In this document: positions 38,422 through 49,640 of the stretch, one piece after another
Position numbering within the stretch: position 1 is the stretch's first letter
Layout of the letters: each line of letters opens with the position of its first letter
Source of the DNA: Micromussa lordhowensis
Taxonomy: Eukaryota; Cnidaria; Anthozoa; Scleractinia; Lobophylliidae
Direction of reading: 5' to 3'
Assembly: GCA_964020085.1 (NCBI GenBank)
Contig: OZ026595.1
Location: forward strand, 3,187,201-3,251,200
DNA: 64,000 bases
The notes under the pieces: generated by a model
Seen by the model: only the letters and a program-made list of their open reading frames with translations
Database searches by the model: none
Told to the model about the DNA's origin: nothing
Made by a program: the position numbers and the translations under genes

Positions 38422-39179
38422 AAAGTGCTCTTTTGTTTTTATAAACTAATTCTCAAAAATCGTACGAATCTAAAACGCTACAACCGTGTTTATATACTCT
38501 AACACACCTACCGACCAATGAGAGCGCGCGTAGTAGCGATTCATCTCTTCAGCACTTCGTCTTGCGCGTGTTGTGAAAAGATTTTTGACAGCGTTGGAAG
38601 CCATTTTTAAACTGGCCCTACGATGTTAGTTGAAAGATTATTTGCCATTTGTAATTTGATAATTTCTTCACTCGAGGAAGATTCAAACACTATAATCAGC
38701 AACATGCGTGTATTTCAAGGGGAGATTGAGAGATTTTAGAACCTGTCGACAGCAAAACGGAATTGCAGATAGACTGGGAGAATGTTCAGATCGAATCGCA
38801 CTTACGATATTTGAGGTATAATTTCCAAAGTCGGTTACGTGTGGTAGGAACAATTTTAAGTTGGTTGCAATGTCGTAATTCCTGACGTAACTGGAAGATA
38901 AGCATGGAAAGTTGAAGACCACCTGGGTTTCAGATCCCAAAGCCTTTGCCACCGAGGCATAAAAGCAATCGCCATCACCAAGCGGATCGAAGGTTATTCA
39001 AACGCAGACAACCAGAGGTTTGGGTAGAAATTTGGAGCTTTATTGTTCGACGAGATCAAAAGAAAAGCTGTTCACAACAAAACTCCGACACCGCAAGGGT
39101 GGTAGGCAATGAGAGGGCGCTTCAGATCGACTACAGATTAAGACTGAAAAACAACGCAGCATATTTATTTTTTTTTTGA

Positions 39180-39850
39180 AATTATTATTTTTTATTTAAA
39201 GTAATACACCTTTATTTAACAAATTAAACGCATCACAAATTAAAAAGTTACAATTACACCAGGTGTTACTTACAATATGAAAACGAAAGAAAATATAAGA
39301 TAATTAGTCAATTCTCACAACACACGTTGGCTACAAGAAAATAAAGAGAAAGAAAAACGAAAGAAAGAAAAGAAGAAAATAAAAAAAAAGCAAACAAGAA
39401 ACTAATAGCTCGGGGGAGGAGGACGAGGAGGAGGAACGATTTCTCATCTTGATTTAATACAATTAAAAGTAACTTCGTCTGTAAAATTAGTGAGCATAGT
39501 TACGTTACGAGTAGATACAGGTTTTAATTTACAAGTTTTCAACTTTGTTTGATTCTGGTAATAAATTCAGTTAACACAAGTGAACTGTTATTTAGTTTAC
39601 TCGCATACGCATAGAATTTCATGAAAAGGAGGGTGTAATTGAATTTTCTCGCTAACACCAGGTATGTTTGGTGGTTAAAGATAGAGAAGAGCGTGTCTTT
39701 TGTATCTGGTTGAAAGTTGGAACCATTCTGAGTGTTCAGCCAATTAATGATTTTGCATGTAAAGGTTTTAGTAAATTCGCAGTCAATAAAAGTGTGATTT
39801 ATGGAGTCTGGCTCACCGCAGTAGATGCAATATTTGATTTAAATAGATGC
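39180..39850 (-). mobile_element. 5'-truncated LINE with reverse-transcriptase C-terminal domain
   Basis: On the minus strand from about 39846 to 39543 an open frame reads IKYCIYCGEPDSINHTFIDC, then TFTCKIINWLN, and ends about 80 residues later at a stop. The C-x2-C-x7-H-x4-C pattern followed by an INW stretch is the zinc-binding domain (zf-RVT type) found at the C-terminus of many LINE reverse transcriptases. The polymerase part is missing, so the insertion is dead. The T-rich run at 39167-39178 on the plus strand corresponds to its A-rich 3' tail. Confidence 0.75.
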
Positions 39851-40539
39851 GATTACATCATCCAACAATTAACCATTATCATTAGGGTAATGATTTACAC
39901 AACTTCCACCCTGCGTAGCAGCCGTTTCCTTTTCTTTTCCAGGCGGAGAGATCGGAGAAGCGAGCGCGCCTGGATGAACAAAAAATTAGAAAGATTGCGT
40001 TTTTGGAAACTGCTATACAACTTCGTAACCTTAAACACTCTATTTTTTTCACATATGACATCGTAGAGTCCAGTTTAAGAATGACTTACAACGCTGTCAA
40101 AAATCCTTTCACAACACGCGCAAAGCGAGAAAGTATCGAAGACAGGAACAGCGCGAACTGCCATTATATATTTATTTAATATTAAAAATATTAACTTTTT
40201 AAAATATAACCTGGACCCTCCACATGTTACCTTCGACCCTCGAAAAAAACCTACACTCAAAACTTTGCATAACTTTCGAGAATTCTCCCAACCTCCCGAG
40301 TGTTTAGATGTGGCTATGTAAACGCGGCAAAAGTACTCTACTGCTTTAGTTAAATACTTCGACCAATGAGAGAGCTTGTAGTATCTCAGTTAATTTGAAA
40401 TTAGAAGTCTGAGTTACGTTAAGATTTATACAAGCATGTGTTAAACTTAGAACCATCCATGTAGCAGACAGTCTATTCTTTTACTTTATGGTCTGGGGAT
40501 ATTTTGGGGATGGCTTCAATGACCTATTTTTCGTTGGAC

Positions 40540-41110
40540 CTGTTCTCAAAACCGGTTTTGAGGTGGAAAAAAATGGTTTTGAAGGGTGCTTTCCATTATG
40601 CCAAAGATTCCGGAAATTTCGGTCGGAATTCAAATGGAAAGGTCCGTTTCGGTCTCTTCCGACCGGAATATTCGGGATAACCCATGGAGGTGGTCCACTT
40701 TTACCAGTCGGAATACATGTATTCCGACCAAAATCCGCCGTTCCATTTTTCACAAACCGGTTCTTTGCCCTAATTAGAAAATTTGAAAAAGTAATAACAA
40801 TGGTAATAGTCATTCCTTTTGGTTGGCCCGGTTTAATCGGAAAATGTCGTTCGACCATTTTCTTCGGGTATTCACACTGATCTCTGACCGGTCGGTTTGG
40901 CATAATGGAAAGTACCCGAAGTGAACAAAAACCGAGATCGGAAAAACCCCTTTTGAGACCGGCAAAAACCGGTTTTTTGATCGGGCAAATACCTGTTTTA
41001 AGATCAGCAAAAAAGGGTTTTGAGATCGGAAAAATCGGTGTTTAGGAGGAAAAAGCCGGTTTTGTGATCGACAAAAACCGGTGTTGAGATCCACAAAAGC
41101 TGGTTTATGC
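40540..41110. repeat. minisatellite-like repeat region with internal hairpin
   Basis: From about 40920 to 41110 the motif TTTTGAGATCGG(C/A)AAAAACCGG repeats with a period of about 25-27 bp and many changes. At 40588-40605 and 40897-40914, TTTCCATTATGCCAAA and its inverted complement bound an inner segment. A perfect 22-bp palindrome with half-site GTCGGAATACA lies at 40707-40728. Long open frames on both strands here, such as 40481-40903, are a by-product of the repeat. Confidence 0.7.
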
Positions 41111-43159
41111 CTGCCTGCGGATTAACGCTCTAACCCAATGTCCACTCTTGGTCCTTCAGATTAATAATAAATTATTATTTTTTACGGAAATGATTCTCGG
41201 AATTTAATTCCTTTATTCCGTCTTCCTTACAAGTATGTACAAGTATGTCATTTTCAACTGATTTTTTATCTCGTAATTCAATTCATTATAAGGAAAGGTC
41301 AACTGCAACTTTTATGAAGAATGAAGTTCTTGATCCAGAGTAAACTGATTTGATGTTGTTTTATTTTTAATTTCAACAGGATTGAACTCATTTTTGCCTC
41401 TTGCCTGCTCCACTTTGTGTCAAAGAAAACAAATCATCAAGAGCTGAGATGGAGCATTTTCGTAATGGTAAGAGTGATATTAAGACAAGAAGAAAAAGAA
41501 TTTAAACGATTGCGATGCGAAGAAAAAAGCCCGAGGATATTCAGCTTAGCTCACCCACCAGTTTTAGGTCCAACACCGTATTGTTACTGGAACCGAGAAT
41601 TGGGAGGCCGGTTCTCTAACAGTTAGCCAGTAATGGCATTTATATCCCAAGATACTTTGACCAACCAACCGGCCCATTACCCCCAGGGGCGTATGGCAAA
41701 AAGTGAAAGTTAAGTACTTTGAACAAATATTTGAATCGGTTGTAGTTAGAAAAAAATAATTTACTCATTTTAAAGTTGCCGTATACCTTCAGGGGTGTCT
41801 CGCGTCCAAGCGATGTAACGCGTCCGATTTAAACTGTAGATACCTAAACCCCTATATCAAATTAAAGTCATAGAGCTGGCTATCCAACTATACCAAGAAT
41901 TTTGAAATAGAATGAATTGTCGAATTTTTCACGACCACTAAATGCGAGCGCCCGAATCGCTTTTTGCTACAGGTCAATGGGAATTTTGTTTTTCACCATT
42001 ATAGAGTTTTCCTCGGTTTCAGTAACCAAAGCACTGCAAAAACGTGTCTGCGTTTTGCCATATTCAGTTGCAGTAAAAAGTTACAGAACATTTCGAAATA
42101 GGTTTAAAAAAAGGTGGAGTGCTCGTACAAAAATCGCACTCAGAGGAAAAAGATTTGGGGATGAAAAATTCAGAGACAAGGGTTTGTAGCTTATATGTTC
42201 AACTAGCTACTGTCCAAATTTGAGGGAAATGGAAAAAAAATTCCCTTTGAGTTATAACTCTTTTAAGAGCCTGCTTAAAGCGAGAAAAATATTCGAGAAA
42301 AACAGCGCTAAGAAAAATATCTTGCTTCGCAAACAAACTCCGCCCACAAACGCCTTCAACTTGGTTCTCAGATAACTGAGATTGGGAATCCCGAACAATC
42401 GAGCTTGGATGCGAGTTCGAGTTCAAGTTGGACTTCGAGTTAAAGTCTGAGAGAACTAATAAAAAATGCAAATACGAAATAAAGAAATAACAAATAAAAA
42501 TAACAAAATAACAACAAAAACAAATGGAGGAGGAGGGACGCGAGGTGCTCGCAAACCACATCCCGCCGACATACTTGCAGTTCTCGAAAGACCACTTATC
42601 AGGGGAAAAGAGGCGCAGAAGCCCCTGACGAATTTCCCCACCATGATCAGATGATCAGAAATTTTTTAACTGGAAGCAAGCCCAAAAGGTCAATCACTCC
42701 AGCAAAAAGGAGAAAGAGGAAAGGGGAAAAAAATTTAAAGAAGAAAAGTTAGCCTAAAGAAATCTCGTAATTTTGATTTCTGCACATGTCCTAGCAAACA
42801 TGTCGTAAAGCGCGATGTTTGTGGAAAGAAAGTAGATTGAAGCTAATTTGGCTCATATCCAGGCTGAAAATCTCCAAAATGTCCAAGAAATGATTTTTTG
42901 GTAAAAAGCTCCGGTAGTCAATGGGTTAAACGTTGGAAAAAATGAATAATCAATAGTTTATTAATTGAGCTCATTATCATCGTTAAAAAGGCACTAGAAA
43001 GGTGAAAGTAAAACTCTTTTTTTCACATACTTTTCATGGCAACTTTCAATTTTTTCACGTCACGGTCAAGTTCACCTGCTCATACAATCCATGTTTTTTT
43101 CGCTAAAGGGCTTTGTTGCTTGGGAACGAGGTTGAATTATTAGCATTAATTATATACTA
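41111..43159. other. intergenic repeat-poor stretch
   Basis: No supported gene. A region of short direct motifs, CGAGTTCGAGTTCAAG and GACTTCGAGTTAAAG, at 42410-42455 is inverted relative to AACTCGAAATCCAACTCG at 43660-43700. This suggests the ends of a larger degraded element. The rest is AT-rich without recognisable content. Confidence 0.5.
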
Positions 43160-43627
43160 CTTATTAACCGAGAGTGAGGTCATTACAGGGAAATCTCAGA
43201 CCGAGTCCATCGCTCGGTCAATACATCAAGGCCGAGGTCTGAGATTTCCCTGTAATGACCGAACGGACGAGGTTAATAAGTTATTTATTGTATGGCCTTT
43301 TTAGCGCTATTCTTGAAATTAAAAGAATATAATAAACTTAACACCGCAAGTAATTTTCCACATCCGCTTGCGCGCGCTACGGCTTTCTTCGCCGCTCATA
43401 CTAAAGAAGTATCTGTGTGCTAGTTTTTCTCTCAGTTATTGAAAATATAGTAGTACTTTGTCCACCTTTTCTGTTGATTTCGCCCACGCGCACATAGTTT
43501 TTTACTCACAACTCAAAAGAGCCGTCGAGCCGAGAAAAAATTTCATAATGCCCGGTCATTACAGGAAAATAATGCCCGCTCAGCAACCAATCAGAGTGCG
43601 CGTACTTTTGTAGCCATATAATAATGT
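43160..43627. repeat. MITE of the 'GGTTAATAAG' family, fuller copy
   Basis: It opens CTTATTAACCGAGAGTGAGG and has a hairpin with arms GGTCATTACAGGGAAATCTC and GAGATTTCCCTGTAATGACC, then GAGGTTAATAAGTTATTTAT. It ends CAACCAATCAGAGTGCGCG and GCCATATAATAATG. Its ends match those at 36864 and 5275, although the interior differs. Confidence 0.8.
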
Positions 43628-43918
43628 CAATTATTAACTTGTGTTTGGATTATTAACTCGAAATCCAACTCGAAGTCCAACATGAAGTCCGACACGAAAA
43701 AACTCGAGTATGCCTTACTTCCACTACCGTTTACATTCTACTGAGATTCTACGTCCCCACAAACCAAATAAACTCTTAAAATTTTTTATCAGTTTTGTGA
43801 CAACTGAAAAATCCCGTCATCAACTGAAAGAAGCTGAGATTAAAATCACGTGTGTTTGCCGATTTTTAAGAGTATCACAGAAATCATAAAAATGTTTAAG
43901 AGTTTATATGGTTTTGGG

Positions 43919-44011
43919 TTCCCTGCTAGCAGATATCTCTCACGACGAGGCAAAATGAAACGAGAGGCATTTTGCCTCGTCGTGATCTGAGAGACCTCTG
44001 CTAGCAGGGAA
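43919..44011. mobile_element. 93-bp fold-back MITE with 9-bp TSD
   Basis: The arms TTCCCTGCTAGCAG and CTGCTAGCAGGGAA bound almost fully paired inner arms containing CACGACGAGGCAAAAT. An exact 9-bp repeat GGTTTTGGG flanks the element at 43910-43918 and 44012-44020. Just downstream, the sequence GCTGTCTCAACATTAGAGAC is present twice in tandem at about 44027-44073. Confidence 0.85.
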
Positions 44012-44543
44012 GGTTTTGGGGGACGCTGTCTCAACATTAGAGACTTTAGGGGAGGCTGTCTCAACATTAGAGACGTTTGTATGGATTTTGAACCATGTTT
44101 CAAGGTCCATAACTTGATTTCTGTTCGCCCTAAAAGCATCAAACTTGGTCAAATGACTTCTCTCGACGTGATCTTTTATGTGGTGGTGTCAGTTTATCGA
44201 TTGGTTGAAAGTTGAAACTCGCCCCAGTTCCCTGCACAATATTTCGGAATGCCCTGTTCGTGACATTCGTGTAAGCCAGTAACCAGTTCTTGGTTGATTG
44301 CATACACGTCATAGGGCTGTCAATCAAGATGGAAACCTTTACTGCCGGCTAAAACGTAAAACCTCCGTTTCCCCGCCAATACTTCGTCTTTTTTTTTTAA
44401 AAAATCAGATTAGAGATAACTCTTCGACTATTACTTTGACCCAAAAATCCTAAAAATCCAAATTTCCGATCTGAAGGTATACGGTAACCGTAAAAAACGT
44501 CCTGCTAAAAGTAAACTTGTGATATGTCTGTTTGCTTTTCAAG

Positions 44544-45535
44544 GTTCTAATGGAAGTGAACTCTACCAATTTCAAATTCCTGTGAATCTTCGGGTTGGAA
44601 TGACAATCGCCTACCTCATCATCTTTGTCATCTCCTTGGTTGGAAACATACTATTGATCTACGTCACTTTTAAGACACCACACTTGAAGACCACCACAAA
44701 TCTTTTGGTGGCTAACATGGCCGTGGCCGATTTGATGATAACTTTCTTTGCCATGCCATATTGCGTCGTGTACCTGTACCTGCAGAACATCTGGATTTCT
44801 GGGAGAATCGGCGACATCACGTGCAAAATCACGCAATATTCGCTGGCGTTGTCAATCGCTGCCTCGATTCTCACACATGTTGTGATCACCATTGATCGCT
44901 TTTTCTGCATAGTGTTACCTTTCAAACCCACCCCATTGGTCACGAAATCGAAAATAAGTTATTACTTCATCTGGTTCAGTTCTTTCGTTTTTATGAGCCC
45001 GTATCTGGTCGTTTACGGAAGCGTACCATTTCAGGACGGATACAGTTACTGCCAAATAAAGTACAAGTATTTTCACACTCTGCAGATTTATTTCTGCTTC
45101 GTGTTCATACTTCTCTACATCATTCCACTGCTGTTCATTGCGACGTTGTATACGTTTGTTTGTCGAAAGCTCTGGAGGCACAAGGTACCTGGCATTCGTA
45201 CGCTAACATCAATTCCCAAGAGGGAAGCCCATAACAGGAAAACTGTCAAAATGCTCATCGTACTTGTAATCGCGTTTGCATTGTGTTGGCTTCCCGCGCA
45301 TATCATGCATTTGTTGATGTTCTTCTGGCCCGACCAAGCCATACCTCTCGAAGCCACCTTGTTATCGTTCTGGGCTTGTCACTCGCACAGCGCAATCAAT
45401 CCGCTACTGGTTGCGTTTCTGAGTGGATTATATCGAAAGGCGTGTCGCGAAGTATTTACAAATTACCGGAAGGAAGGTGGTGCTTTTTTGCACAATGATA
45501 CTAAAGAAATTAACGTGAGACTTGTGGCATTCTAA
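44544..45535 (+). CDS. rhodopsin-family GPCR (GPCR-1), last exon; first exon not found
   Basis: An exon of 330 complete codons opens at a good acceptor (TTTGCTTTTCAAG|GT) in phase 1 and holds all seven membrane segments. Conserved marks are GN in TM1 (SLVGNILL), NMAVADL in TM2, the TM3 Cys (DITCK) and ECL2 Cys (YSYCQ) that form the usual disulfide, IDRFF in place of DRY, CWLPAH in TM6 and NPLLV in TM7 in place of NPxxY. The N-terminal tail has an NGS glycosylation site. No suitable ATG precedes TM1 in this exon, so a short first exon is needed, as in GPCR-2 (60822-62970), which has the same phase-1 position. It is probably a plasma-membrane receptor for peptide or small ligands. The ligand is unknown. 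The changed NPxxY and DRY motifs may alter activation. Confidence 0.88.
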
Positions 45536-45660
45536 GTTCAAAATGATTGCGATGATTGTGATGTTGCAATTGATTAGAGAAATTTTGAATTAAGTGGCGT
45601 AGAACCAAACCCAAACCAATCACTTACCATATTAGACTACTCAGCCAATCGAAAGCAAAT

Positions 45661-45666
45661 AATAAA
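45661..45666 (+). promoter_or_regulatory. polyadenylation signal of GPCR-1
   Basis: AATAAA about 126 bp after the GPCR-1 stop codon, in an AT-rich stretch. Confidence 0.4.
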
Positions 45667-46130
45667 TAATTATAAAATAATTGCCTGATTACTTTTGACA
45701 GTCAACTGAGAACCGCTCTATCTATAGCGCTGCTGATGATTACAAAGACGCTTGTAATTACAATGATGAAGATAGTAATACTACTTTGTGAAAGGGAAAC
45801 AAAGGTGTTTTCTACACCTGACTCAGTAGGACACGCCCATATCTTGTGATGTCGATAAGTTTTGCTTTTTGTGTGAACCGGGTCTGTTACTACTAGCTTT
45901 ATGTACCATGTATACTTCATGGCAGCCTAGAACACAGCCCATATTTAAGGTTTGAACGACAGAGTTCGCTTGTTTTAATGCGACAAAGCCGACGAAGTAA
46001 CAACGATGTAGCAATTTATGTAACCTGTGCTCGAAGCTCAAGCAGAAGGACTGATGAATTTGAGGCCATTTAAAACCCTAATCAGTTATCAAAAATAAAG
46101 AGCGTGCCATGAAGACAGCGCTGCGTTACA

Positions 46131-46310
46131 ATGCCTGGAAAATCCCCCCAGCATGCACCTGCGCCTGTGGACAACACCAGCTAAACCCGAGCTCACCCCA
46201 AATCATTCTGCCTAAATAATTATTAGCCCGGAATGCCTGTAAAATCCCCCAGCATGCACCTGCTGTCTCGAAGTGTGTCTCATGACTGTTTGGGGGCAAC
46301 ACCAGCTAAA
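46131..46310. repeat. two-copy direct repeat, about 100-bp spacing
   Basis: Both copies have AATGCCTG(G/T)AAAATCCCC, CCAGCATGCACCTG and ACAACACCAGCTAAA-type blocks. The second copy has an insertion. Confidence 0.7.
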
Positions 46311-46519
46311 TCTGCGAGTATAGTTCCCTTGGCGCTTCGCGAGGCAAATCTGCAGTCCGGAGCAATAAGAGGGAGGCTACATTCTTAGGCAAGACGCTAT
46401 AGGGAATGTCTACATCGTTGTGAGATTTGTGGGTCGAATCTATCCGGTATGACTCATGAGATCGGGCAATGACTCAAATGTTAGTGTTGAGTGTTTTTAC
46501 CGACAAGAAAAGCCGTGGT

Positions 46520-46620
46520 GAGTTAACCAGAATTCGATTTTAATCAGGGGAAACGAAATTTAGTTCGAGTTAGCGGGGAAGTTCGAGTTATCCGAGCTCG
46601 AGTTACCGGGGTTCTACTGT
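46520..46620. mobile_element. pogo/Tigger-like transposon end
   Basis: Read on the minus strand, the end is CAGTAGAACCCCGGTAACTC followed by repeated AACTCGA motifs. CAGT(A/C)GAACC with AACTCGAAC subrepeats is the common end of pogo/Tigger-like elements. The matching second end was not found, so this is probably a fragment. Confidence 0.5.
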
Positions 46621-46862
46621 TGTAACAAAGCCTCTTTCGTTACAAATCTTGAATGGGAAAGTTATAAAATAGAGGTTCCAAACAGAGAGTGGCTTACTGA
46701 GATGTGTTAATTACAATAAACGAGGGAATGAAATATTGAATGCTTCAACATGCAGTTTTCAAGAAACAGTACATGACATTTTGATGTAAATTAGTTTCGT
46801 TATAGCAAAAGACAACATTGATGATATTATGCATATTAGTTTTAAAGGATTTTCCTAGATCC

Positions 46863-46868
46863 TTTATT
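46863..46868 (-). promoter_or_regulatory. polyadenylation signal of secreted protein gene A
   Basis: AATAAA on the minus strand about 49 bp past the stop codon at 46917. Confidence 0.5.
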
Positions 46869-46916
46869 GCCACTTTCAGTTAACAATTAAACAAATCACT
46901 AAGAGTAATATCTAGA

Positions 46917-49640
46917 TCAGTAGTATTTGATGAAGACATCAACGCAGACACGACCCTGATTATCATTGTCGTTCTTGTTTTTGAGATCCTCTCCGCACCA
47001 GATTCGGAGCTCCCGATGTTTCTCGAGGTAAAACGGAACACCCAAGTTGGAAAACACGAGCTCGTGCGAATAAGACTCGTCCACTCCTGGCATGGCGTAC
47101 CACAGCGTGTTCCAGTCTTTGATGAACTCGCTCCTCGGGTAGATAATCTGGTTTTTCTGGTCTGTGATGATGATGTTCAGGGGTGTCTTGCTGCCCGAAT
47201 GGCATCCCCAGCGGCTATTGTAGGCTTTGTTTTGCGTGCAGCTGGAATACAAGGCACAGCACCATACACAAGTTTACTTTGTTACCTTATCTAGAAAGAA
47301 GTTAAGCTGTTTTTTAAAGGAAGGGTCTTTTGATGCACGCAGAAAGGGAATTTATTTGGGAAACGGGGAACACCGCATATGCCATTATGATCTTCACTTA
47401 GAAATGGAGAGAAGATACATGGAAAAAATTGAAAGAGTTATTTTATCATGATGGCGGCTCAGGTATTTTAAGCCAGTTTAAAATCCAATCCGCCGTTCTT
47501 CCTCGGACATGGGAACCGATGCATTGATTAAACAATCTTAAGACTATCTGACAACTAATAGATTCCACTGACCATGATGCCTACTTTAAACCCCATGCAT
47601 TAAAAAATGAACTGAGCTATTTTCCTACCGTATCGCCCCTTCTCTGTAAACCAGCTTCATGGCAGCCACTAAACGGGGCTCGGAGAGAAAGTTTGGTATG
47701 GCCCCATAACGGTCCCCAGTGCACTCAAAACACACCTGTCGTAGGTTCAACTGAGCCCACTCAAACGTCTTGTTACCTTGACAACATCACAATATCAGCA
47801 GTTAGAACATCCAATTGATCGTGTGAACGAGAACAAGCTTTTTCGCTTGGCATTAGAAGACGGTTTCCATATTCGGATCCAGGGGGGGGGGGGGAGGGGT
47901 ACTCCCTATAATGGCCTACACGGGGAGGCTCCGCCCGAAAGAGGTACCTTTTTCAGGCTTCAGGTATATAAAAGGGTAGGGATTTCACAAGTTGAGGTTT
48001 GGAAAAGGAATATAGAATAAAAATAAGCAGAATGTCACCTAACAGAATATTCATGTTTCTAATAAATCCCCCTAGCGGAAATGTTAAAATACAAAAACTA
48101 ATAGCAAAACATATATACGAATGCTTTGAAAAAAGGAATGGGGAAGACGGCAAAAAGTAAATACTCTAGGTTGTAATTAATTAGTAACTTTTTAGTCATG
48201 TATATTTTTTGTTGTTTGTAATTTTTAGTTATTTGGAAATTGTGGTCAATATACCATTTATTGTATAAGACTCCAAATAAAACATGTCTGTTCTGTTCTG
48301 TTCTGTATAAAAGGGTAGGGAAACCGGTCATTTAGGTATTTACAAGGGCTTTTAATTAAAGCATTTCGAATAGACGCACTTATGGCTGTATCAGTTTATT
48401 TATTAAGCACTACATGAAAATGACAACAAGAAGGGCTTAGAAAGGGGGTGCACTGAGTGTTGTAAAGAAGGTATGTGAAAGGGGTACCTTTTCTCAATAA
48501 AGGTATATAAAAGGGGTACCTTTTCTGCCAAAATGGTATATAAAAGGGTAAGGGGTTGGACCTCGGGGCGGAGCCTCCCCGTATTAAACTTCGTTAAGTA
48601 CCCCCCCCCCCCCCCCGGGATTCGGATCAATCGTTTATTGTAGGCTTCATCGTATTTCTTTGCGGAAAAGTGCAATATTTTGCTTGCTTAATATATAAAT
48701 TTGGCCAATTCGAAGCAAAACTAGGTTAAAATATGATTTTGAAATAGATGGACGAAAACTAATATACTGTTATTCGTAATTACTCAACGTTTCTAAATGC
48801 GAGTGGCTAACTGATCGTTAAAGCAAGGCTGTCAAACTCTCCAATTCAATATCAAATTTACAACGATTTGCACACAATTGTGGTCTTTAATTTTACGTGA
48901 TCAACCTCTGAAAACACGAACGAATTCGAAGCATCAATATAACAACCCGAGAATTCCACAATCATTTATGCCAGCTTTCCATGACAACAGGGAGAAAGTT
49001 TGGTGACCGCGTTTCAATCGAACAATGGTTGGAAACATAATTACACTCTTTTTTTATATAAGAATATATTTTATAACAATATCCCGTCTGAAATTTGAGA
49101 AATTTTAAGAATATTTTTAGACTAAACCCGAAGCTTACATTTTGAAAAGAATATAATTTTGCGCGTTGAAACTCTGTAAATAGAACACATTTATGTCTTT
49201 AACTCAAATACAATCGAAAACAGAAATTTCATACGCTATAAGAATATTCACAATATTTTCAGCCTAAAATTAGCAGAAAAATATAACAATATCCAGCTTC
49301 TGCTGGAGAAAGAAAAACAATAGCATTATATAATAAAAAAAGATCTGGACTGTAATTGACAGAGATAACTCACGCAAATCACCGAAACCTTACATGGCCT
49401 TATTATAACAGAGCATTACCTTATGCGAAAATAGGCCATCATCCGCTTATTTCATGATTGAGTAAAAAAAAATGCTGTTTTCTCATATTCTACTCAAAAT
49501 GGTTGTGTGTGAAGCAATAAAATCAAAGAATGTAATTGTGTCGAAGGACAACTATTGCTCTAAAATATAACTTAGTACTTACTTAATTGCTGTGTTAAAG
49601 AAGGAACTATAACAGCAAACAGAGCAAGCGGCAACAGCAT
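46917..49640 (-). CDS. small secreted cysteine protein A (paralogue of B)
   Basis: Three exons, 49640-49583, 47776-47629 and 47241-46917, with consistent GT-AG phases (1, then 2), give 176 residues. A clear signal peptide, MLLPLALFAVIVPSLT, is followed by an NKT glycosylation site. The mature part has six cysteines (residues 35, 38, 70, 82, 151, 168). Conserved blocks are SRWGC, TPLNIIITD, SHELVF, LRIWCGEDL and DNDNQGRVCVDVF. A xLRIWYGEDL...DNxGxxCxDVY pattern is one I have seen in uncharacterised animal extracellular proteins, but I cannot name a family or function. It shares the exon 2 length (148 nt) and both intron phases with protein B but lacks B's third intron. Two cysteines (38 and 151) are absent from B, where the matching residues are Pro-like and Tyr, so an extra disulfide is possible. 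Intron 1 holds a transposon at 47880-48619. Confidence 0.88.
47880..48619. mobile_element. TIR element (740 bp) with 9-bp TSD, nested LINE tail inside
   Basis: The left end is a G run followed by ACTCCCTATAATGGCC and GGGGAGGCTCCGCCC. The right end has GGGCGGAGCCTCCCC and a C run. Inner inverted motifs GGTACCTTTT and GGTATATAAAAGGGTA occur on both sides. A perfect 9-bp duplication ATTCGGATC flanks it at 47871-47879 and 48620-48628. It sits in intron 1 of secreted protein gene A. The repeated TATATAAAAGGG copies could act as cryptic TATA boxes. Confidence 0.85.
47983..48305 (+). mobile_element. LINE 3' end inserted in the TIR element
   Basis: A 323-bp segment ends AATAAAACATG then (TGTTC)n-like units, the usual tail of CR1/L2-like LINEs. 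TATAAAAGGGTAGGGA stands on both sides (47967-47982 and 48306-48321) as a 16-bp target duplication. The host element repeats this motif itself, so the match is suggestive but not decisive. Only 3' UTR-type sequence remains. Confidence 0.6.

Larger units (their letters stand above)
36690..40360. mobile_element. nested composite of fold-back elements bounded by matching TIRs
   Basis: The left arm at about 36690-36850 (GCATAGCCTCATCTAAAC, GAATTCGAGACAGTTATGCA, TTTCGAGGGTCCAG) is the inverted complement of about 40185-40360 (GGACCCTC, TTTGCATAACTTTCGAGAAT, ATGTGGCTATGTAAAC). On the right the homology continues inward over 40060-40180. The matching left part is displaced to 38540-38625 (TTGCGCGTGTTGTGAAAAG, TTTTTGACAGCGTTGG). 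I infer that about 1.7 kb of other elements inserted into the left arm. The interior holds the tandem MITE (36864-37645), a hairpin element (37660-38104), a second copy of the end hairpin (38281-38421) and a truncated LINE (39180-39850). Confidence 0.65.
45667..46862. other. intergenic region with local duplications
   Basis: No gene supported. It contains the tandem duplication at 46131-46310 and a transposon end at 46520-46620, described separately. Confidence 0.6.

Noticed and set aside
40481..40903. Long open frames on both strands
   Set aside because: They coincide with a degenerate repeat whose composition lacks stop codons. Composition is repetitive (Phe/Gly/Arg or Pro/Asn) with no domain.
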